Source: JAMXLO01 sp963726125
GTDB lineage: Bacteria > Pseudomonadota > Alphaproteobacteria > Acetobacterales > Acetobacteraceae
Assembly: GCA_963726125.1 (NCBI GenBank)
Contig: CAVSBG010000006.1
Location: forward strand, 682,001-746,000
Direction of reading: 5' to 3'
Length of the DNA stretch: 64,000 nt
Positions within the stretch are counted from its first letter, which is position 1; each line of letters starts with the position of its first letter. Made by a program: the position numbers and the translations under genes. A model generated the notes under the pieces. It was not told the DNA's origin, did no database searches, and saw only the letters and a program-made list of their open reading frames with translations. Shown here in pieces: positions 55,527 through 63,960 of this stretch.

Positions 55527-56573
55527 TCAGCTCTGTGGTGAAGCGGCCGGTGATGGTGTGGGCAGATTGAGGAGCCTGAGGAGCACCTCCGTCTGGTAGT
55601 GATATGAATCGGCGCCGTCGCCATTGTAGCGGCGCACGGCGTATGGCCAATCACAGGGGAAATCGGCACGGTCCGGGACGCCGGTATACGTGGCCGTGGG
55701 ATGATATTTGGTTGGCTGATATGTGCCGGCTGAACCGAGATAGAATGGCGTGCCTGGCTTGATGTCGAGCTTGCGCACTGCCCGAGTGCAGGCCGTGCAG
55801 TCGCGCAGATAGCGCGGATCGCTAGCGGCATAGCGGCACGGGCGAAACTGCTGATGCGGATGCTCGGTCTGCCGATCAGGCGATGGGATTGCGATCGCGA
55901 TCTTGTCGTGCAGTGTGGTATAGGCCAATGCGACACTACCGACGGGGTCAACGATGCATCGCTGCACTTCCGAAGTGCTCGGGGGATGATGGAATAGCGT
56001 ATATTGTCCGATACCATAGCCGCGTGAGGTTATCTGGTCGGGCGGTGCGTCCTTCGCGTGGTCGAGGCCGATGATGACGAAATCGTCCTGGTCCTGATTA
56101 CGCGGCACTGAGAAATGCAGGCCAGCGCTCTCCTGCATCACGATGGCCAGCATGAATGGGGTTGGCGCCACAGTGGAGTGCGCAGCGGCGATTGCGGTAA
56201 TTGCTCGCGCATTATCGCTGGCAGCGGTCGCGGAATGCGGCAGTGGTGGAAAATCCGGGTCCCCCAGCATGTCCGCAATGCAACCGGCGAGGTTCTGGTC
56301 GAGGACGTCGGTGATTGGCGCGGTCAAGCGCCCGCGGTTGTAGCTGGTTACCGCGACGGGTGCCTTGCCATCCTTGCCAGTGCCGCCGTTGTGGATCAGG
56401 TCGTACCGCAGTGCGCGGATGGCGCGCACCGTGCCGTCACCAAACGCCCCGTCGATGCCACGACGCAGGTATCCAAGCTGGCGAAGGTCATGCTGCAACG
56501 CGCGCACCAAGGTTGCGTCGTTCGCCTGACCATTGGCCAGGGTCAGCCCTGCTCTTTGGTACGGCAGAACCAT
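55527..56573 (-). CDS. Peptidoglycan-binding domain plus lysozyme/transglycosylase-like protein
   Basis: A 348-residue protein without a signal peptide. Residues about 20-60 form a PG_binding_1 repeat (LVRALQHDLRQLGYL, then DGAFGDGTVRAIRALRYDL). The rest looks like a lytic transglycosylase-type fold: a candidate catalytic glutamate in AIVMQESAGLHF (about 155), then SRGYGIGQYTLFH and a C-terminal WPYAVRRYNGDGADSYHYQ as in muramidase relatives. Four cysteines lie close together (CRYAASDPRYLRDCTACTRA). Lack of a Sec signal with a wall-degrading fold recalls phage endolysins and type VI effectors. Downstream of it is a membrane protein; divergent is a DUF2778-like gene. Confidence 0.65.
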   Translation of the reverse strand: MVLPYQRAGLTLANGQANDATLVRALQHDLRQLGYLRRGIDGAFGDGTVRAIRALRYDLIHNGGTGKDGKAPVAVTSYNRGRLTAPITDVLDQNLAGCIADMLGDPDFPPLPHSATAASDNARAITAIAAAHSTVAPTPFMLAIVMQESAGLHFSVPRNQDQDDFVIIGLDHAKDAPPDQITSRGYGIGQYTLFHHPPSTSEVQRCIVDPVGSVALAYTTLHDKIAIAIPSPDRQTEHPHQQFRPCRYAASDPRYLRDCTACTRAVRKLDIKPGTPFYLGSAGTYQPTKYHPTATYTGVPDRADFPCDWPYAVRRYNGDGADSYHYQTEVLLRLLNLPTPSPAASPQS

Positions 56574-56605
56574 GATGCGTGTTCATAAGCGTTTTGGCGA
56601 ACGAT

Positions 56606-56635
56606 ACTTTAGCGAGTCGGATGTCGTGCCGTCAA
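56606..56635 (-). promoter_or_regulatory. Possible sigma-70-type promoter for the cell-wall gene pair
   Basis: On the minus strand TTGACG (56635-56630) and TAAAGT (56611-56606) are separated by 18 bases, about 33 bases before the ATG at 56573. The pattern is close to the sigma-70 consensus, but the match could be chance. Confidence 0.35.
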
Positions 56636-56722
56636 TGACATTGATCTGGTTACAAACAGTATATTGACAAGGCAATGGTCTTTGTGCGCAATAATGTCCT
56701 AGCGGTGCGCGCGGGAGGTGTC

Positions 56723-57094
56723 ATGACCTGGCGTTATGAACAGGCCGGCCACAGGCTCAGCCACGATAGTGAGATGATCACGACCGAGGGCTATTCAGGC
56801 ATCGGTGCCGACAAAAACAATCCGGCATCAGAGAATCGGCCGTTCCTTGGACCTATCCCGAAGGGGAGCTACACGATCGGGCAGCCGATTGCGAACGGCG
56901 GCCATATGGGGCCCTATGTGCTGCCGCTGACGCCCTTAACGGTGAACAACATGTTCGGTCGAGAGGGGTTCTTTATCCACGGCGACAGCATCGACAACCC
57001 GGGCAATGCGTCGAATGGGTGCGTCGTGCTGAACCGCCAATGGCGGGTAATGATCGCTCAGAGCGGCGATGACGTGCTGGTGGTAGTGGGCTGA
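56723..57094 (+). CDS. Tlde1/DUF2778-type L,D-transpeptidase-like protein
   Basis: A 123-residue protein from ATG 56723, preceded by GGGAGGT; the frame upstream lacks a comparable site. After a short leader it shows NRPFLGPIPKGSYTIG (about residues 38-53) and the signature FFIHGDSIDNPGNASNGCVVL with His86, Ser97 and Cys100. His and Cys in this arrangement are the catalytic pair of the Tlde1 domain, known from type VI effectors that exchange or cleave peptidoglycan crosslinks. No signal peptide is present, consistent with delivery by a secretion system or from inside. Divergent from the PGBD protein gene across 149 bases. No T6SS genes are in the window. Confidence 0.7.
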   Translation: MTWRYEQAGHRLSHDSEMITTEGYSGIGADKNNPASENRPFLGPIPKGSYTIGQPIANGGHMGPYVLPLTPLTVNNMFGREGFFIHGDSIDNPGNASNGCVVLNRQWRVMIAQSGDDVLVVVG

Positions 57095-57124
57095 CTGTTC
57101 GGCCCCACGCTGCGCGGCTAGACC

Positions 57125-57496
57125 TCAGACGTGGAAGCTCTCGCCGCAGCCGCAGCGGCCTTTCTCGTTCGGATTGGTGAAGGTGAAGCCGGACGCGAGC
57201 GCCTTCGTCTCGTAGTCCATCACCGTACCGATCAGGAACAGCGACGCCTTGCGGTCCACTAGCACCGTCAGACCCTTGTCGTTCACGACTTCGTCGCCGG
57301 GACCAGGTTCGTCTGTCCAGGTCATGTCATAGGACAGGCCGGAGCAGCCCTTCGTCTTCACGCCGATACGCAACAGCTTGCCTTGCTCACCCTTGGCATA
57401 CAGCGAACGCAAACGCTCGGCCGCCGTGTCGGTCAGCGTCATCAGTGGCGGCAGGGCGCGAGGCTTGCGCGTGGCAGTAGTGGTCGTCGTGCTCAT
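57125..57496 (-). CDS. sufA: Iron-sulfur cluster assembly A-type carrier SufA
   Basis: A-type (HesB/IscA family) carrier of 123 residues from ATG 57496. Three conserved cysteines are seen: one in KTKGCSGLSYDM (about residue 54) and two in GRCGCGESF at the C-terminus. The first 15 residues are Thr-rich and variable. Transfers Fe-S clusters assembled on SufBCD to client proteins. Last gene of the suf operon. Confidence 0.92.
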   Translation of the reverse strand: MSTTTTTATRKPRALPPLMTLTDTAAERLRSLYAKGEQGKLLRIGVKTKGCSGLSYDMTWTDEPGPGDEVVNDKGLTVLVDRKASLFLIGTVMDYETKALASGFTFTNPNEKGRCGCGESFHV

Positions 57497-57519
57497 GGTT
57501 GTCTCGATATCGTTGTCGG

Positions 57520-57864
57520 TCAGAACATATTCAACTGCAGACGGGCTTCGTCCGTCATGCAACTCGGATCCCACGGCGGATCCCACACCGTCTCCACCTC
57601 GCAGGATGTGACGCCCGGCACAGTCATCGCAGCATTATGCACCTGCTCCGGCAACTCCTGCGCCGAGGGGCACGCCGGCGCGGTCAGCGTCATCTCCACC
57701 TTCACGGCGCCGTCATCTGCGATCTCAATCGCGTAGATCAGACCCAGTTCATAGATGTTCACCGGGATTTCCGGATCGTACACCTCGGCGATTGCCGCGA
57801 TGATCGCATCCTCTGTCGGCTTCGCGGCGGTTTCGCCATCAGGTGTCCAGGCGGTGTGAGTCAT
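57520..57864 (-). CDS. sufT: SUF-associated MIP18/DUF59 protein SufT
   Basis: Small Fe-S assembly factor of the MIP18 family, 114 residues from ATG 57864, one base after the sufU stop. Motifs are VYDPEIPVNIYELGLIYAI (about residues 27-45) and the cysteine region TAPACPSAQELPEQV (about 60). The C-terminal ETVWDPPWDPSCMTDEARL is typical for the SufT subgroup linked to suf operons. Role: aids cluster maturation; the exact reaction is not established for the family. Confidence 0.9.
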   Translation of the reverse strand: MTHTAWTPDGETAAKPTEDAIIAAIAEVYDPEIPVNIYELGLIYAIEIADDGAVKVEMTLTAPACPSAQELPEQVHNAAMTVPGVTSCEVETVWDPPWDPSCMTDEARLQLNMF

Positions 57865-57865
57865 G

Positions 57866-58339
57866 TCATTCACTGCTCGCCTCCTGTCCGCCGTCCATGG
57901 CCGCAATCAAGGCATGCCAAGCCAGCGTCGCACACTTCACGCGCGACGGATACTCATGCACGCCCGCCAACGGCTCCAACCGTTCCATCGACTCCGCCAA
58001 AGCCGCGTCGCAATGCGGGCACGCGCCGGTCCGCGCCATCTCGCGGAATGCCTCAAACAACGCTCGTGTATCGTCCTTGCTGCGGCCGATGACCGTCTCC
58101 GCCATCAGATCTGCCGAAGCGACGCTGATCGCGCAGCCACGCGCCTGGAAACCGGCATCACCAATCGTACCATCGGGTGCGTATTTCACCCACACCTCGA
58201 TGCGGTCACCGCACATCGGATTATCGCCCTTCGCCGACGCATCGAAGCTTTCCGGCTTATGTGCATGCCGAGGTCGACGTCCATGATCCAGGATCACCTC
58301 CTGGTACAGATCGCGCAGATCGTCGAATGAATCGGTCAT
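57866..58339 (-). CDS. sufU: SufU Fe-S scaffold/sulfur-relay protein
   Basis: IscU-like protein of the SufU group, 157 residues. It accepts sulfur from SufS. Conserved cysteines lie in NPMCGDRI (about residue 43), QARGCAISVAS (about 69) and SRVKCATLAWHAL (about 136), with the long insertion before the third cysteine that marks SufU versus IscU. That insertion has an extra CPHC pair (about residue 108), absent from SufU proteins I know, which might bind zinc. Separated from sufS by a palindromic repeat. Confidence 0.9.
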   Translation of the reverse strand: MTDSFDDLRDLYQEVILDHGRRPRHAHKPESFDASAKGDNPMCGDRIEVWVKYAPDGTIGDAGFQARGCAISVASADLMAETVIGRSKDDTRALFEAFREMARTGACPHCDAALAESMERLEPLAGVHEYPSRVKCATLAWHALIAAMDGGQEASSE

Positions 58340-58350
58340 CGCCAGAATCC

Positions 58351-58390
58351 TCCCCCTCCCCTTGCGGGAGGGGGTTGGGGGGAGGGGGCC
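58351..58390. repeat. C/G-rich palindromic intergenic repeat, copy 4 (inside suf operon)
   Basis: CTCCCCCTCCCCTTGCGGGAGGGGGTTGGGGGGAGGGGG: a stem of CCCCCTCCC with GGGAGGGGG around a CTTGC loop, lying between sufS and sufU. Same core as copies at 15995 and 39491. It could modulate readthrough between the two genes. Confidence 0.7.
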
Positions 58391-58403
58391 ATTCCATGTC
58401 GAA

Positions 58404-59648
58404 TCATTTGAAGAACTCCCTCACCCGAGCCAGCGAGTCAGCCAGAAAGTCGATCTCATCACGCGTAGTATAAATCGCAAAACTCGCTCGAGCGGTGCTG
58501 TCCAGTCCAAACCGATGCATCAACGGCTCCGCGCAATGATGCCCAGCGCGCACCGCGATGCCCTGTCGATCCAGCAACGTAGCGACATCATGCGCATGCG
58601 CCCGATCCACCGTGAACGAAACCACACCACCACGATCCTGCGCGCGCCCTAGAATCTGCACGCCCTCAATCGCGCCGATCCGCGCCAGCGCATGATCGAT
58701 CAACGACTGTTCGTGCGCGGCAATCGCGTCATACCCAATCGCCTGCACGTAATCGATAGCCGCCTTCAGCCCGATCCCTTCCAGTATCGGCGGTGTCCCA
58801 GCCTCGAACTTATGCGGCACCGAGGCCCAGGTAGACCGCTCATACGTCACGGAAGAGATCATCTCGCCGCCTCCCAGGAACGGCGGCATCGCATCGAGCA
58901 GCTCGCGCCGCCCCCACAGCACCCCAATCCCGGTCGGCCCATACAGCTTATGCCCAGTGAATGCATAGAAGTCGCAGTCCAGCGCCTGCACGTCGACCCG
59001 CCGATGCACCACCGCCTGAGCACCGTCGAACAGCACCTTCGCACCATGCGCATGCGCGATCTGCACAATGCGCTCCGCCGGCGTGTAGGTCCCCAGCACG
59101 TTGGACATGTGCGTCATCGACACCAGCCCGACCTTGCCGTCGGCCAGCAGGGCCTCGAACCCGTCCATGTCGAGTTCACCGGCGTCGGTGATCGGGGCCA
59201 CGCGCATCTCTACGCCACGTTCGTCGCGCAGCATTTGCCACGGAATGATGTTGGAGTGGTGCTCCATCCCGGAGATCACCACCGCCTGCCCCGGCTTCAG
59301 CACGCCGCGGCCATAGCTGTGCGCCATCAGGTTCAGCGACTCTGTGATGTTGCGCGTGAACACAACCTCATGCCGATCGCGCGCATTCAGCAACGTCGCG
59401 ACCGCATCACGCGCTGCCTCATATGCATCGGTGGTTCGCTCACTCATCCAGTGCAGGCCGCGATGCACGTTGGCGTATTGCGTTTCCATCGCCTCGCGCA
59501 TCGCGTCGATCACCGCGCGTGGCTTCTGCGCGGACGCGGCGCTGTCGAGGAACATCAGCGGCTTGCCGCGCACCTTCTGCCGCAGGATCGGAAAATCCTC
59601 GCGGATGCGCGCAACGTCCAGCAGTACGGGTCGTGTCGTGACGTTCAT
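58404..59648 (-). CDS. sufS: Cysteine desulfurase SufS
   Basis: PLP-dependent class V aminotransferase-fold desulfurase, 414 residues from ATG 59648, which overlaps the sufD stop. The PLP lysine is in FTGHKLYGPTG (about residue 230) and the catalytic cysteine in AGHHCAEPLM (about 366), the group-II (SufS) form. Takes sulfur from cysteine and passes it as persulfide to SufU. Operon context is decisive. Confidence 0.95.
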   Translation of the reverse strand: MNVTTRPVLLDVARIREDFPILRQKVRGKPLMFLDSAASAQKPRAVIDAMREAMETQYANVHRGLHWMSERTTDAYEAARDAVATLLNARDRHEVVFTRNITESLNLMAHSYGRGVLKPGQAVVISGMEHHSNIIPWQMLRDERGVEMRVAPITDAGELDMDGFEALLADGKVGLVSMTHMSNVLGTYTPAERIVQIAHAHGAKVLFDGAQAVVHRRVDVQALDCDFYAFTGHKLYGPTGIGVLWGRRELLDAMPPFLGGGEMISSVTYERSTWASVPHKFEAGTPPILEGIGLKAAIDYVQAIGYDAIAAHEQSLIDHALARIGAIEGVQILGRAQDRGGVVSFTVDRAHAHDVATLLDRQGIAVRAGHHCAEPLMHRFGLDSTARASFAIYTTRDEIDFLADSLARVREFFK

Positions 59649-60907
59649 GCCGCCTGCTTCTCCCACCAACCCTCGACGGCGCGATCCAACTCCTCGCGCA
59701 CCGCCTCGTTTGTGACCGCGTCCAGCGAATCAGCCAGGAACGCGCGCACCAGCATCGAGCGCGCCTCCACATCCGGAATGCCCCGGCTTCTCAGATAGAA
59801 CAGTTGCTCGGCATCCAGTTCACCCACAGTCGCGCCGTGGCTGCACTTCACGTCGTCAGCGAAGATCTCCAGTTCCGGCTTGGTGTCGATCTCAGCTTCT
59901 GGCGACAGCAGCAACGCCTGGTTCATCTGATAGCCGTCGGTCTTCTGGGCCACGCGCGCAACCTCGATACGGCCCTGGAACACGCCCTGCGAACGCCCCG
60001 CCAGCACATTTTTCACCGTCTGGCGTGACGTGGTCGAGGGCGCATCATGCCGCACCACCGTCGTGAAATCCGCGTGCTGATCACCGCCAAGCAACTGTGC
60101 CCCGTTAAGATGCGTAATGCTCTTCGGCCCCGCCAAGCGCGCATGCACCTCGGTCCGCGCGACACGCGCGCCAAGATTCAAGGCGAAGCTGTCGTAGGTG
60201 CCCCGCTCGGCCACCTCGGCGTACAGCGTGGACAGATGAAATGCCGCCAAAGCTTCGTTCTGCAATCGAACATGCGAGAACACGGCGTCCTCGGCGACAT
60301 GCACTTCCGTGACCGGAACATGCAGATAGGCTCCGTCGCCAACAGAGACATCGAGCAACGTCAGACGCGCACCGGTAGCAATACGGATTGTGTGGCGAGG
60401 ATGGAAAGCGGCTCGAGCAGTTGCCACGCTGACCAACAGCAACAGTCCAGCATCGACTCCCTCTGGCACGGACAGCACCGCGCCGTCCTCCGCCAGCATG
60501 GTGTTCAGCGCCACCACGGGGTCGCGATCCGGGCGCGCGAGCGTGCCAAAGGCGGGATCATCACCGAAGCAGGCAAAGTTCACCGCGGCCGGAAGCGCGG
60601 ACAGCTCGGATCGGAACCTGCCATCGACAAACACAATACGCGGTGCGTCGATACGCGGCAGACCAGCGACAATCGCACCATCGCCGACGTGTGTCGGTGA
60701 CTGATTGAACGAAGCATCCGCAATCGCGCGCAGGCTGGTGTATTTCCACGCCTCTTCACGCCGCCCGGAGGTAGCACCGGGCAGTCCCGAGCGCCGGAAT
60801 GCCGCAGCGGCGGCGGCGCGCTCCTGGGCATCACCGGGCAAGCGATCACGCAGCGTTTCGTAGCGCGCCAGAAAGCCCGCGACTCCGGATTGGACAGGTG
60901 CGTTCAC
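59645..60907 (-). CDS. sufD: Fe-S cluster assembly protein SufD
   Basis: Beta-helix subunit of the SufBCD scaffold, 420 residues. Family features are REEAWKYTSL near residue 50 and the C-terminal KPELEIFADDVKCSHGATVGELDAEQLFYLRSRGI. The conserved histidine of SufD is in KCSHGATVG. Four-base overlap with sufC and sufS. Lower similarity to SufB is expected. Confidence 0.94.
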   Translation of the reverse strand: MNAPVQSGVAGFLARYETLRDRLPGDAQERAAAAAAFRRSGLPGATSGRREEAWKYTSLRAIADASFNQSPTHVGDGAIVAGLPRIDAPRIVFVDGRFRSELSALPAAVNFACFGDDPAFGTLARPDRDPVVALNTMLAEDGAVLSVPEGVDAGLLLLVSVATARAAFHPRHTIRIATGARLTLLDVSVGDGAYLHVPVTEVHVAEDAVFSHVRLQNEALAAFHLSTLYAEVAERGTYDSFALNLGARVARTEVHARLAGPKSITHLNGAQLLGGDQHADFTTVVRHDAPSTTSRQTVKNVLAGRSQGVFQGRIEVARVAQKTDGYQMNQALLLSPEAEIDTKPELEIFADDVKCSHGATVGELDAEQLFYLRSRGIPDVEARSMLVRAFLADSLDAVTNEAVREELDRAVEGWWEKQAA

Positions 60908-61656
60908 GCCGCCTCCGCGACCATGCCGGCGTAGCCCTTGGCTTCGAGTTCGTGGGCCAGTTCCGGCCCACCCGAACGGACGATCCGCCCACCTGCCAGC
61001 ACGTGTACTCGATCCGGCACTATGTAATCGAGCAACCGCTGATAGTGCGTGATCACGAGGGCTGAGAAGTCCGGTCCGCGCAGCGCATTCACGCCATCGG
61101 CGACGATCTTCAGCGCATCGATATCAAGTCCGCTGTCGGTCTCGTCCAGGATCGCCAGCCGAGGCCGCAGGATCGCCATCTGCAGCACTTCGTTGCGCTT
61201 CTTTTCGCCACCGGAGAACCCGACATTCACGTTCCGCCGCAGCATGTCCTCGGGCATTGCCAGTCGCTTGGTCTCGGCGCGTGCCATCTTGAGGAATTGC
61301 ACCGCATCCAGTTCGCTTTCACCGCGCGCGCGCCGCAGCACGTTCAGCGCCGTACGCAGGAAGTTGGCATTGCCGACGCCGGGCAGTTCCACCGGATATT
61401 GGAACGCCAGAAACAGTCCGACCGCGGCGCGCTCCTCCGGCGTCATATCCAGCAGGTCATGGCCATCGAACGTCGCCATCCCGGCAGTGACGGTGTAGTC
61501 CTCACGCCCCGCCAGCACATAGGCGAGCGTAGACTTGCCGGAGCCGTTCGGCCCCATGATCGCATGCACCTCACCCTGCGGCACGGTGAGATCGATGCCC
61601 TGCAAAATCGGCTTCCCTTCGATAGCGGCGGAAAGGCCGCGAATTTCCAACATCAT
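60904..61656 (-). CDS. sufC: Fe-S cluster assembly ATPase SufC
   Basis: ABC-type ATPase of 250 residues from ATG 61656 (AGGACGG ribosome site). Walker A GPNGSGKST (about residue 35), signature FSGGEKKRNE (about 147) and Walker B LAILDETDSGLD, the last diagnostic for SufC. Energises cluster assembly on SufB/SufD in the cytosol. A palindromic repeat lies between it and sufB. Confidence 0.96.
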   Translation of the reverse strand: MMLEIRGLSAAIEGKPILQGIDLTVPQGEVHAIMGPNGSGKSTLAYVLAGREDYTVTAGMATFDGHDLLDMTPEERAAVGLFLAFQYPVELPGVGNANFLRTALNVLRRARGESELDAVQFLKMARAETKRLAMPEDMLRRNVNVGFSGGEKKRNEVLQMAILRPRLAILDETDSGLDIDALKIVADGVNALRGPDFSALVITHYQRLLDYIVPDRVHVLAGGRIVRSGGPELAHELEAKGYAGMVAEAA

Positions 61657-61673
61657 CCGTCCTTCACACAAAC

Positions 61674-61719
61674 ACTCCCTCTCCCGCACAGCGGGGGAGG
61701 GTTGGGGAGGGGGTGCCGC
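61674..61719. repeat. C/G-rich palindromic intergenic repeat, variant copy 5 (inside suf operon)
   Basis: CTCCCTCTCCCGCACAGCGGGGGAGGG, then TTGGGGAGGGGG; arms CCCTCTCCCGC and GCGGGGGAGGG pair with one mismatch. It sits in the sufB-sufC gap, so it must be crossed by operon transcription. Confidence 0.65.
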
Positions 61720-61728
61720 CCGGCGCCC

Positions 61729-63216
61729 CTAACCCACCGAACCTTCGAGACTGACTGCCAGCAACTTCTGCGCCTCGACGGCGAATTCCATCGGCAGTTC
61801 CTTCAACACTTCCTTGCAGAATCCATTGACGATCAGGTTGACCGCGTCCTCTTCTGAAAGCCCACGCTGCCGGCAATAAAACAGCTGATCGTCGGCGATC
61901 TTGGACGTAGTCGCTTCATGCTCAACCTTCGCCGTCGGATTGCGGCTTTCGATATACGGCACAGTATGCGCACCGCACTGATCGCCGATCAGCAAGCTGT
62001 CGCACTGAGTGTGGTTGCGCGCCCCGGTCGCCTTCGGCAGCACGCGCACCAGCCCGCGATAGGTATTGTTCGACCGCCCCGCACTGATGCCCTTCGACAC
62101 GATCGTGCTTTTCGTTCTCTTTCCGATATGAATCATCTTGGTGCCGGTATCGGCCTGCTGGCAGTTATTGGTGACGGCCACCGAATAGAATTCGCCCACA
62201 CTGTCGTCGCCCAACAGCACGCAGGACGGATACTTCCAGGTGATCGCCGAACCCGTCTCCACCTGTGTCCACGAAATCTTGGACCGCGCGCCCCGGCACG
62301 CACCACGCTTGGTAACGAAATTGTAGATCCCACCCCGCCCTTCCGCATCGCCCGGGTACCAGTTCTGCACGGTGGAATACTTGATTTGCGCATCGTCGTG
62401 CGCGACCAGCTCGACCACCGCCGCGTGCAATTGGTTCTCGTCACGCATCGGCGCGGTGCAGCCTTCCAGATAGCTCACAAACGCGCCGGCATCCGCGATG
62501 ATAAGCGTGCGCTCGAACTGCCCGGTGCTGCGCGCGTTGATGCGGAAGTAGGTGGACAGCTCCATCGGGCAACGCACCCCCTTCGGGATGTAGACGAAGC
62601 TGCCATCGGTAAACACCGCCGAATTCAGCGCCGCAAAGAAGTTGTCGGAAACCGGCACCACACTGCCGAGATACTGTTGCACCAGCTCCGGATGATCCCG
62701 CACCGCCTCCGATATCGGACAGAAGATCACGCCCGCCTTGCTGAGCGTCTCCCGGAACGTCGTCGCCACCGACACACTGTCGAACACCGCGTCGACCGCG
62801 ACCTGGCTACCGCCTTCGATCGATCCCGGATCGACGCCCGCGAGAATGGCCCGCTCTTTCAACGGAATGCCCAGCTTTTCGTACGTCCTCAGCAGTTCCG
62901 GATCGACCTCGTCGAGGCTCTTCGGCCCCGGCTTCTTCTTCGGCGCCGCATAATAATGCAGATCCTGATAGTCGATCCGCGCATGCTCAACCCGCGCCCA
63001 ATGCGGCTCGGTCATTTGCAGCCACGCGGCATACGCCTTCAACCGCCATTCCAGCAGCCAGGCGGGCTCCTCCTTGCGCGCAGAGATCAGCCGGATGGTG
63101 TCCTCGTTCAGCCCCTTGGGCGCGAGGTCCATCTCAATGTCCGTCTCGAAGCCCCACTTGTAGCCGGACTCGGTGACAGCCTGAACTGTGTTGAGCGTTT
63201 GCGTCGCAGCAGACAT
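61729..63216 (-). CDS. sufB: Fe-S cluster assembly protein SufB
   Basis: Main scaffold subunit, 495 residues from ATG 63216. Landmarks: GFETDIEMDLAPKGLNEDTI at the start, FVYIPKGVRCPMELSTYFRI (about 215), SWTQVETGSAITWKYPSC, then SRNPTAKVEHEATTSKI and QRGLSEEDAVNLIVNGF near the end. The cysteine used for cluster nucleation in family members lies within the SCVLL/CDSLL region. First structural gene after the Rrf2 regulator. Confidence 0.96.
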   Translation of the reverse strand: MSAATQTLNTVQAVTESGYKWGFETDIEMDLAPKGLNEDTIRLISARKEEPAWLLEWRLKAYAAWLQMTEPHWARVEHARIDYQDLHYYAAPKKKPGPKSLDEVDPELLRTYEKLGIPLKERAILAGVDPGSIEGGSQVAVDAVFDSVSVATTFRETLSKAGVIFCPISEAVRDHPELVQQYLGSVVPVSDNFFAALNSAVFTDGSFVYIPKGVRCPMELSTYFRINARSTGQFERTLIIADAGAFVSYLEGCTAPMRDENQLHAAVVELVAHDDAQIKYSTVQNWYPGDAEGRGGIYNFVTKRGACRGARSKISWTQVETGSAITWKYPSCVLLGDDSVGEFYSVAVTNNCQQADTGTKMIHIGKRTKSTIVSKGISAGRSNNTYRGLVRVLPKATGARNHTQCDSLLIGDQCGAHTVPYIESRNPTAKVEHEATTSKIADDQLFYCRQRGLSEEDAVNLIVNGFCKEVLKELPMEFAVEAQKLLAVSLEGSVG

Positions 63217-63225
63217 CAAATGGTC

Positions 63226-63681
63226 CTATTCGGCGGCGGGGATTGCGACAGATGCCGGCAGGCGGAATGCCCTTGGGATCGAAGCCTCCTGCATGTCTGC
63301 CAGGGTAATATTGGACAATGCCTGCTGGATCGCCTCGTTCACCGGGTCCCAGCGCCCATGCATCGGGCATAGGCCACGTGACTCACATTCAACGGCGGAG
63401 CCGTCGACGCAGGCAGTCAGCGCGATCGGCCCATCCACGGCGGCGATCACGTCACCCACCGGAATAGCCGACAACGGTCGCAGCAGCCGATAACCGCCGC
63501 GAGCGCCTCGCTGCGAGACCACCAGCCCACTCGCGGCCAGCGTCTTCAGCACCTTGGCAACCGTTGGCTCAGGAATACCGATAGACGCCGCGATGCCCGG
63601 CGAGGTCTGCACCTCATCCGCACGGGACAGGCGCGCCAGGACCACAACGGCATAGTCGGTCAGCTTCGACAGCCTCAACAT
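63226..63681 (-). CDS. Rrf2-family Fe-S regulator of the suf operon
   Basis: Winged-helix regulator of 151 residues from ATG 63681, of the SUF-regulator Rrf2 group. DNA-binding part: KLTDYAVVVLARLS and IPEPTVAKVLKTLAASGLVVSQRGARGGYRL. Three cysteines follow in ACVDGSAVECESRGLCPMHG (about residues 95-110), spaced as in [2Fe-2S] Rrf2 proteins, so cluster occupancy probably sets repression. First gene of the suf operon, hence likely autoregulated. Confidence 0.92.
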   Translation of the reverse strand: MLRLSKLTDYAVVVLARLSRADEVQTSPGIAASIGIPEPTVAKVLKTLAASGLVVSQRGARGGYRLLRPLSAIPVGDVIAAVDGPIALTACVDGSAVECESRGLCPMHGRWDPVNEAIQQALSNITLADMQEASIPRAFRLPASVAIPAAE

Positions 63682-63719
63682 GGTCTGCCAAACCCTTCCA
63701 GCGACTGGCATTCAGCTAA

Positions 63720-63738
63720 CAGGACCGCGGCAGTCCTG
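63720..63738. promoter_or_regulatory. Inverted repeat upstream of the suf regulator (candidate operator)
   Basis: CAGGAC (63720-63725) and GTCCTG (63733-63738) form a perfect 6-base inverted repeat with 7-base centre, about 40 bases before the regulator start. Position fits an operator for the Rrf2 protein; the sequence is not a known IscR consensus. Confidence 0.4.
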
Positions 63739-63960
63739 ATTGACCGGAAATGGCGTATCCAGCGCGGCACGTCAAGGGGTTCTCGCGGGCCCCACGTGGA
63801 CGTTTGCGGGAAATTCGCCAGAAATCATTCCGCAAGCCCGCACGGCGCCGACCTGGCGGGCAATCAGGCCGCGGCTCGCTGGCGCTGGCCAACCGTGGCT
63901 TTCCAAGGCCGCCGCGCCGCTCTAATACCCGCCAGTAGCTTCACCGAACCGGAGGGACGA

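Noticed and set aside
61918..63372. 484-codon plus-strand frame opposite sufB
   Set aside because: Antisense shadow of sufB; high GC makes long spurious frames common here.
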